A stretch of 8,854 nucleotides of DNA from Mesotoga sp. UBA6090. Its GTDB lineage: Bacteria; Thermotogota; Thermotogae; Petrotogales; Kosmotogaceae. The position numbers and the translations under genes are program-made. The stretch spans positions 1 through 8,854 of the forward strand of contig NZ_DIXC01000016.1 of NCBI RefSeq assembly GCF_002435945.1, written 5' to 3'. Shown here in pieces: positions 6,076 through 8,854 of this stretch. Within the stretch, counting starts at the first letter, position 1. Each line of letters starts with the position of its first letter. Under the pieces are notes generated by a model. It had not been told where the DNA came from. It did not search any database and saw only the letters and a program-made list of their open reading frames with translations.

Positions 6076-6864
6076 ATGCTTAAATGCAAACGGCTCTTCG
6101 TTTCGGATATGGATGGAACATTCTACCTGGGAAACACTCTTCTGCCGGGTAGTCTTGACTTCGCCATGGCTGTTAGCCGTCTTGGCGCAAGACTGGTATT
6201 TCTGACAAACAATTCATCTCGCACACCTGAAGAATATATCAGAAAACTAGAGAAAATGGGTGTGGACAGAAAACTCTTCGAAGTCTACACTTCGGGAGAA
6301 GCTACAATAAGCTTTCTAAAGAGAGATTTTCCCCAAAGGAAAGTATTTCTGCTCTCAACTCCGTCTGTGAGAAAAATGTTCGAAAAGGGTGGAGTAACGC
6401 TGGATGATCTTGATCCCGAAGTACTGATCCTTACATTCGACACGTCGATTACTTATGAAAAGATCCGAAGGGCAGCGCTTCTAATCAGACAGGGTATTCC
6501 TTATATTGCCAGCCACCCGGATATCAACTGCCCGACTGAAGACGGTCCCATCCCCGATGTCGGAAGCTTGATAAGTCTCTTTGAAACCTCAACAGGCCGT
6601 AGGCCGGATCACATAATAGGAAAGCCCGACCCCACCATTTTGCAGATGGTGATGGAAGATTTCGATTGCAGTCCGGAAGAAACTGTCATGATAGGAGACA
6701 GAATATACACCGATATTGAATGTGGTCTCAAGGCCGAGGTAGATACTTTCCTTGTTCTGTCTGGGGAAACTACAAGAGACATGATTCCGGACAGACATAG
6801 TTACAAAGTCGTAGAGAACGTGGGAACTCTGGCAAAGAAAATTAGAGATCACAATACTGTATAA
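6076..6864 (+). CDS. HAD-superfamily (type IIA, NagD/AraL-like) sugar-phosphate phosphatase
   Basis: This 262-residue soluble phosphatase has all four HAD motifs. Motif I is DMDGT with nucleophile Asp11 and acid/base Asp13; motif II is TNN at 44-46; motif III is Lys183 in GKPDP; motif IV is GDRIYTD at 207-213 with Asp208 and Asp213 binding Mg. The C2-type cap lies between motifs II and III and contains SHPDINCPTEDGPIPDVGS (147-165), typical of NagD-type enzymes. It resembles T. maritima TM1742 as I remember it. Such enzymes hydrolyse phosphorylated sugars or nucleotides; the substrate is unknown. In-frame ATGs exist at 6046 and 6064, but 6076 is preferred because GGAGG (6066-6070) is 5 nt upstream and because 6046 lies almost at the predicted transcription start. 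It is 24 nt ahead of lemA and probably co-transcribed with lemA and htpX. Confidence 0.92.
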   Translation: MLKCKRLFVSDMDGTFYLGNTLLPGSLDFAMAVSRLGARLVFLTNNSSRTPEEYIRKLEKMGVDRKLFEVYTSGEATISFLKRDFPQRKVFLLSTPSVRKMFEKGGVTLDDLDPEVLILTFDTSITYEKIRRAALLIRQGIPYIASHPDINCPTEDGPIPDVGSLISLFETSTGRRPDHIIGKPDPTILQMVMEDFDCSPEETVMIGDRIYTDIECGLKAEVDTFLVLSGETTRDMIPDRHSYKVVENVGTLAKKIRDHNTV

Positions 6865-6888
6865 TTGCCATACGTTGGAGGTGATTGA

Positions 6889-7452
6889 ATGGTCATCCTT
6901 TTCATTGTAATTGGAATTATTCTTGTCTTGGCTCTTTGGCTCATTGGTGTATACAACAATTTAGTAACTCTTAAGAAGAGAGTCGAGAATGCCTGGTCGC
7001 AGATCGATGTTCAGCTCAAGAGAAGACATGATCTGATTCCAAATCTTGTCAACTCAGTGAAAGGCTATATGAAATTCGAGCAGGAAACCCTGGAGAAAGT
7101 AATGCAGGCCAGGGCAAAGGCGGTTTCCGCTCAGGGTGTAGGAGATAAGATCAAAGCCGAGCAGGAACTTGGTGGAGTGCTTGGAAGGCTGCTTGCAGTT
7201 GTTGAGAACTATCCCGATCTGAAAGCAAATACGAATGTATCACAGCTAATGGAAGAGCTCACCACTACAGAGAATAAGATCTCTTATGCAAGACAGTTCT
7301 TCAATGATTCTGCTACCAAGTTCAATACAAAGATCGAGATCTTCCCTAATAACGTCATTGTTGGTTTCATTGGGGGCAAGTTCGAATCCTTCCCACTCTT
7401 TGAAGTTACAGAGGCTGAAAGGGTAACTCCCAACGTAGATCTCAATTTCTGA
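6889..7452 (+). CDS. lemA: LemA family membrane-anchored protein
   Basis: This 187-residue protein has one N-terminal membrane helix (about 3-21) followed at once by the LemA signature: YNNLV at 22-26, then AWSQIDVQLKRRHDLIPNLV (35-54) and VKGY (57-60). The long helical domain continues with LEKVMQAR (68-75) and ends with the family's FPNNVIVGFIGGKFESFPLF block (152-171). Length and order match the family. LemA proteins expose a helical bundle outside the membrane. Their biochemical role is not settled, although they are repeatedly linked to membrane-protein quality control. GGAGGTGAT (6877-6885) just upstream supports the ATG. The gene ends 5 nt before htpX, a common lemA-htpX pairing that suggests joint function at the membrane. 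Confidence 0.95.
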   Translation: MVILFIVIGIILVLALWLIGVYNNLVTLKKRVENAWSQIDVQLKRRHDLIPNLVNSVKGYMKFEQETLEKVMQARAKAVSAQGVGDKIKAEQELGGVLGRLLAVVENYPDLKANTNVSQLMEELTTTENKISYARQFFNDSATKFNTKIEIFPNNVIVGFIGGKFESFPLFEVTEAERVTPNVDLNF

Positions 7453-7457
7453 GGACA

Positions 7458-8465
7458 ATGTCTTTTACTGTAGATTTCTACGAGGAAAGTAGAAAGAACG
7501 TGAGGAAGACCATCATCCTTGTGATGGTCTTCCTAGTAATGATGATTGCATTTGGCCTGATTATTGATCTGGTGTTCGGAATACTTCCCATATTCACCTT
7601 GGTGTTCTTAGCCATAGCGTCCATACAGACATTAATATCCCTAACTTCAGGCAAAGAAATCATCCTTAGATCAGCGAAGGCTCGCGAACTCAAAGTGAAC
7701 GACCCTGAGGAGCGGCAACTCAAGAATATAGTAGATGAACTGTCGATTGCTGCAGGAATGGGGAAACCTCCCGAGGTGTACGTAATCGATGACGATTCCG
7801 TTATTAACGCATTTGCCACTGGAAGGAAGCAGGAGGATTCAGTTGTTTGTGTGACTAGCGGACTTCTGAAGAGTCTCGATCGTGAAGAAACCTCCGGAGT
7901 GATCGCTCATGAACTGAGTCACATAATCAACAGAGACGTTCTTCTCATGACACTGATTTCTGCGCTTCTGGGAGCCGTTGTGATAGTTCAGCTCCTTGCA
8001 TTTAGGGCCATGATTACTTATCTCAGATTTGGCGCCATTGGTGCTGCTACGAAATCGAGACGCTCTTCCAAGAAGAACAATAATTCTGCTCTTGCAGTAA
8101 TCGCTTTCCTAGCGGCAGTTGCTGGATTGGGTGCTCTCTTTTCATTTATTGGTAGGCTCTCGCTGCTAGCCGTTTCAAGAACAAGAGAGTACTTCGCCGA
8201 TGCGCGTGCAGTAGAGTTGACAAGAAATCCTTCGGGCCTTGCCAGTGCTTTGAGGAAAATCGTCACTTCTTCGGCGAAACTTCAGACAGCCAACGTTGCC
8301 ACCGCCCATCTATTCATCTCCGATCCTTTGAAGAGAAAAATAAACAACAAGACTTCCTTCTTCGCATCGTTGTGGAGCACCCATCCACCAATAGCGATGA
8401 GAATCTCAATTCTTGAAAACAGGGCTCTTTCAGAAATCGAAGCCGAACTGTCAGATTACATATGA
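7458..8465 (+). CDS. htpX: HtpX-like membrane zinc metalloprotease (peptidase family M48)
   Basis: This 335-residue M48 protease has zinc ligands His151 and His155 and catalytic Glu152 in the HELSH motif (151-155), third ligand Glu244 in TREYFADA, the conserved NAFATG segment at 117-122 and the terminal STHPPIAMRI block (307-316). Hydrophobic segments lie near 17-40, 44-62, 161-186 and 211-235, placing the active site at the cytoplasmic face as in HtpX. HtpX degrades misfolded membrane proteins. The protein is somewhat longer than typical HtpX (about 280-300), partly because of a basic, Asn/Lys/Ser-rich loop at 198-210. The ATG follows the lemA stop by 5 nt, and its GAGG overlaps that stop codon, so translation is probably coupled. 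No heat-shock operator such as CIRCE is seen upstream of the operon, and no terminator downstream. Confidence 0.95.
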   Translation: MSFTVDFYEESRKNVRKTIILVMVFLVMMIAFGLIIDLVFGILPIFTLVFLAIASIQTLISLTSGKEIILRSAKARELKVNDPEERQLKNIVDELSIAAGMGKPPEVYVIDDDSVINAFATGRKQEDSVVCVTSGLLKSLDREETSGVIAHELSHIINRDVLLMTLISALLGAVVIVQLLAFRAMITYLRFGAIGAATKSRRSSKKNNNSALAVIAFLAAVAGLGALFSFIGRLSLLAVSRTREYFADARAVELTRNPSGLASALRKIVTSSAKLQTANVATAHLFISDPLKRKINNKTSFFASLWSTHPPIAMRISILENRALSEIEAELSDYI

Positions 8466-8527
8466 TTTCTTCTCCCCTTTTGAATGAATTCACCATGAAG
8501 CGCGAATAGAGGAAACGAACCTGTAAC

Positions 8528-8556
8528 TTGACAATGGTAAGGGGTACTGGTAGTAT
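8528..8556 (+). promoter_or_regulatory. Ribosomal RNA operon promoter
   Basis: A perfect TTGACA (8528-8533) is followed after 17 bp by TAGTAT (8551-8556), with an extended -10 TG at 8548-8549. Expected start is near 8563, about 97 nt before mature 16S. The bases upstream of -35 are not especially AT-rich, so no UP element is evident. Confidence 0.7.
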
Positions 8557-8562
8557 AGGAAT

Positions 8563-8659
8563 TGCTGACGCGAAGTTAGCGTTAGCGGTAAGGACGAGCG
8601 AGGAAGAAGGGTCATTGAAAAATGGATAGCAATCCAGCGAGTTTCAAAAAAATGAGTCA
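8563..8659 (+). other. 16S rRNA leader with boxA-like element and hairpins
   Basis: The predicted leader starts with GCTGAC (8564-8569), able to pair with either of two tandem GTTAGC copies (8575-8580, 8581-8586). GTCATTGAAAA (8611-8621) resembles the rRNA antitermination signal boxA (core TTCTTTGAAAA, 9 of 11 bases). TGGAT-AGCA-ATCCA (8623-8636) forms a small hairpin. An outer stem can also form between TCATT/GAAA (8612-8620) and TTTC/AATGA (8642-8645, 8651-8655), which would pair the boxA bases. No tRNA or protein gene lies here. Confidence 0.5.

Positions 8660-8854
<195 letters not shown>

Noticed and set aside
8476..8501. TTCA-CCA-TGAA hairpin after htpX
   Set aside because: Four AT-rich pairs without a following T-tract are not enough for a terminator.

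Overview
This window most likely comes from the chromosome of a Thermotogota bacterium, probably near Mesotoga or Kosmotoga. Three things suggest this. The right edge holds the start of a bacterial 16S rRNA whose 5' end reads like Thermotogales 16S. The GH36 galactosidase, galactokinase and NagD-like phosphatase resemble Thermotoga maritima homologues as I remember them (TM1192, TM1190, TM1742). Ribosome binding sites are strong GGAGGTGAT-type sequences. The moderate GC of the 16S 5' domain fits a mesophilic or moderately thermophilic member. The lineage is inferred, not computed.

Left part (1-3963, minus strand). Transcription runs leftward through galactokinase (galK, TTG start at 3939), a Gfo/Idh/MocA oxidoreductase (ATG at 2768), a PLP-dependent Cys/Met-metabolism enzyme (ATG at 1759), a 207-bp intergenic region with its own promoter and a 16-bp imperfect palindrome, and a GH36 alpha-galactosidase that is cut by the window edge. 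The galactosidase would release galactose from alpha-galactosides and GalK would phosphorylate it. How the oxidoreductase and the trans-sulfuration-type enzyme fit that pathway is not clear from sequence.

Middle (4001-6080). A 79-residue glutaredoxin-like protein (minus) has a textbook intrinsic terminator, a fully consensus sigma-70-type promoter (TTGACA-17-TATAAT) and a CsoR/CstR-type palindrome directly after that promoter. Upstream of it lies a 533-residue DUF2207-like membrane protein (minus). It is divergent from the next gene, and the two -10 elements occupy the same AT-rich core.

Right part (6076-8854, plus strand). A NagD-type HAD phosphatase, LemA and the HtpX/M48 membrane metalloprotease form a tight rightward operon. 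After about 190 bp comes a ribosomal RNA promoter (TTGACA-17-TAGTAT with an extended -10), a structured leader with a boxA-like sequence, and the first ~195 nt of 16S rRNA. No clear terminator separates htpX from the rRNA operon.

I found no mobile element, CRISPR array, tRNA or phage signature. The most rewarding places for a second look are the glutaredoxin regulatory region, the shared divergent promoter next to the DUF2207/LemA/HtpX genes, and the rRNA leader.
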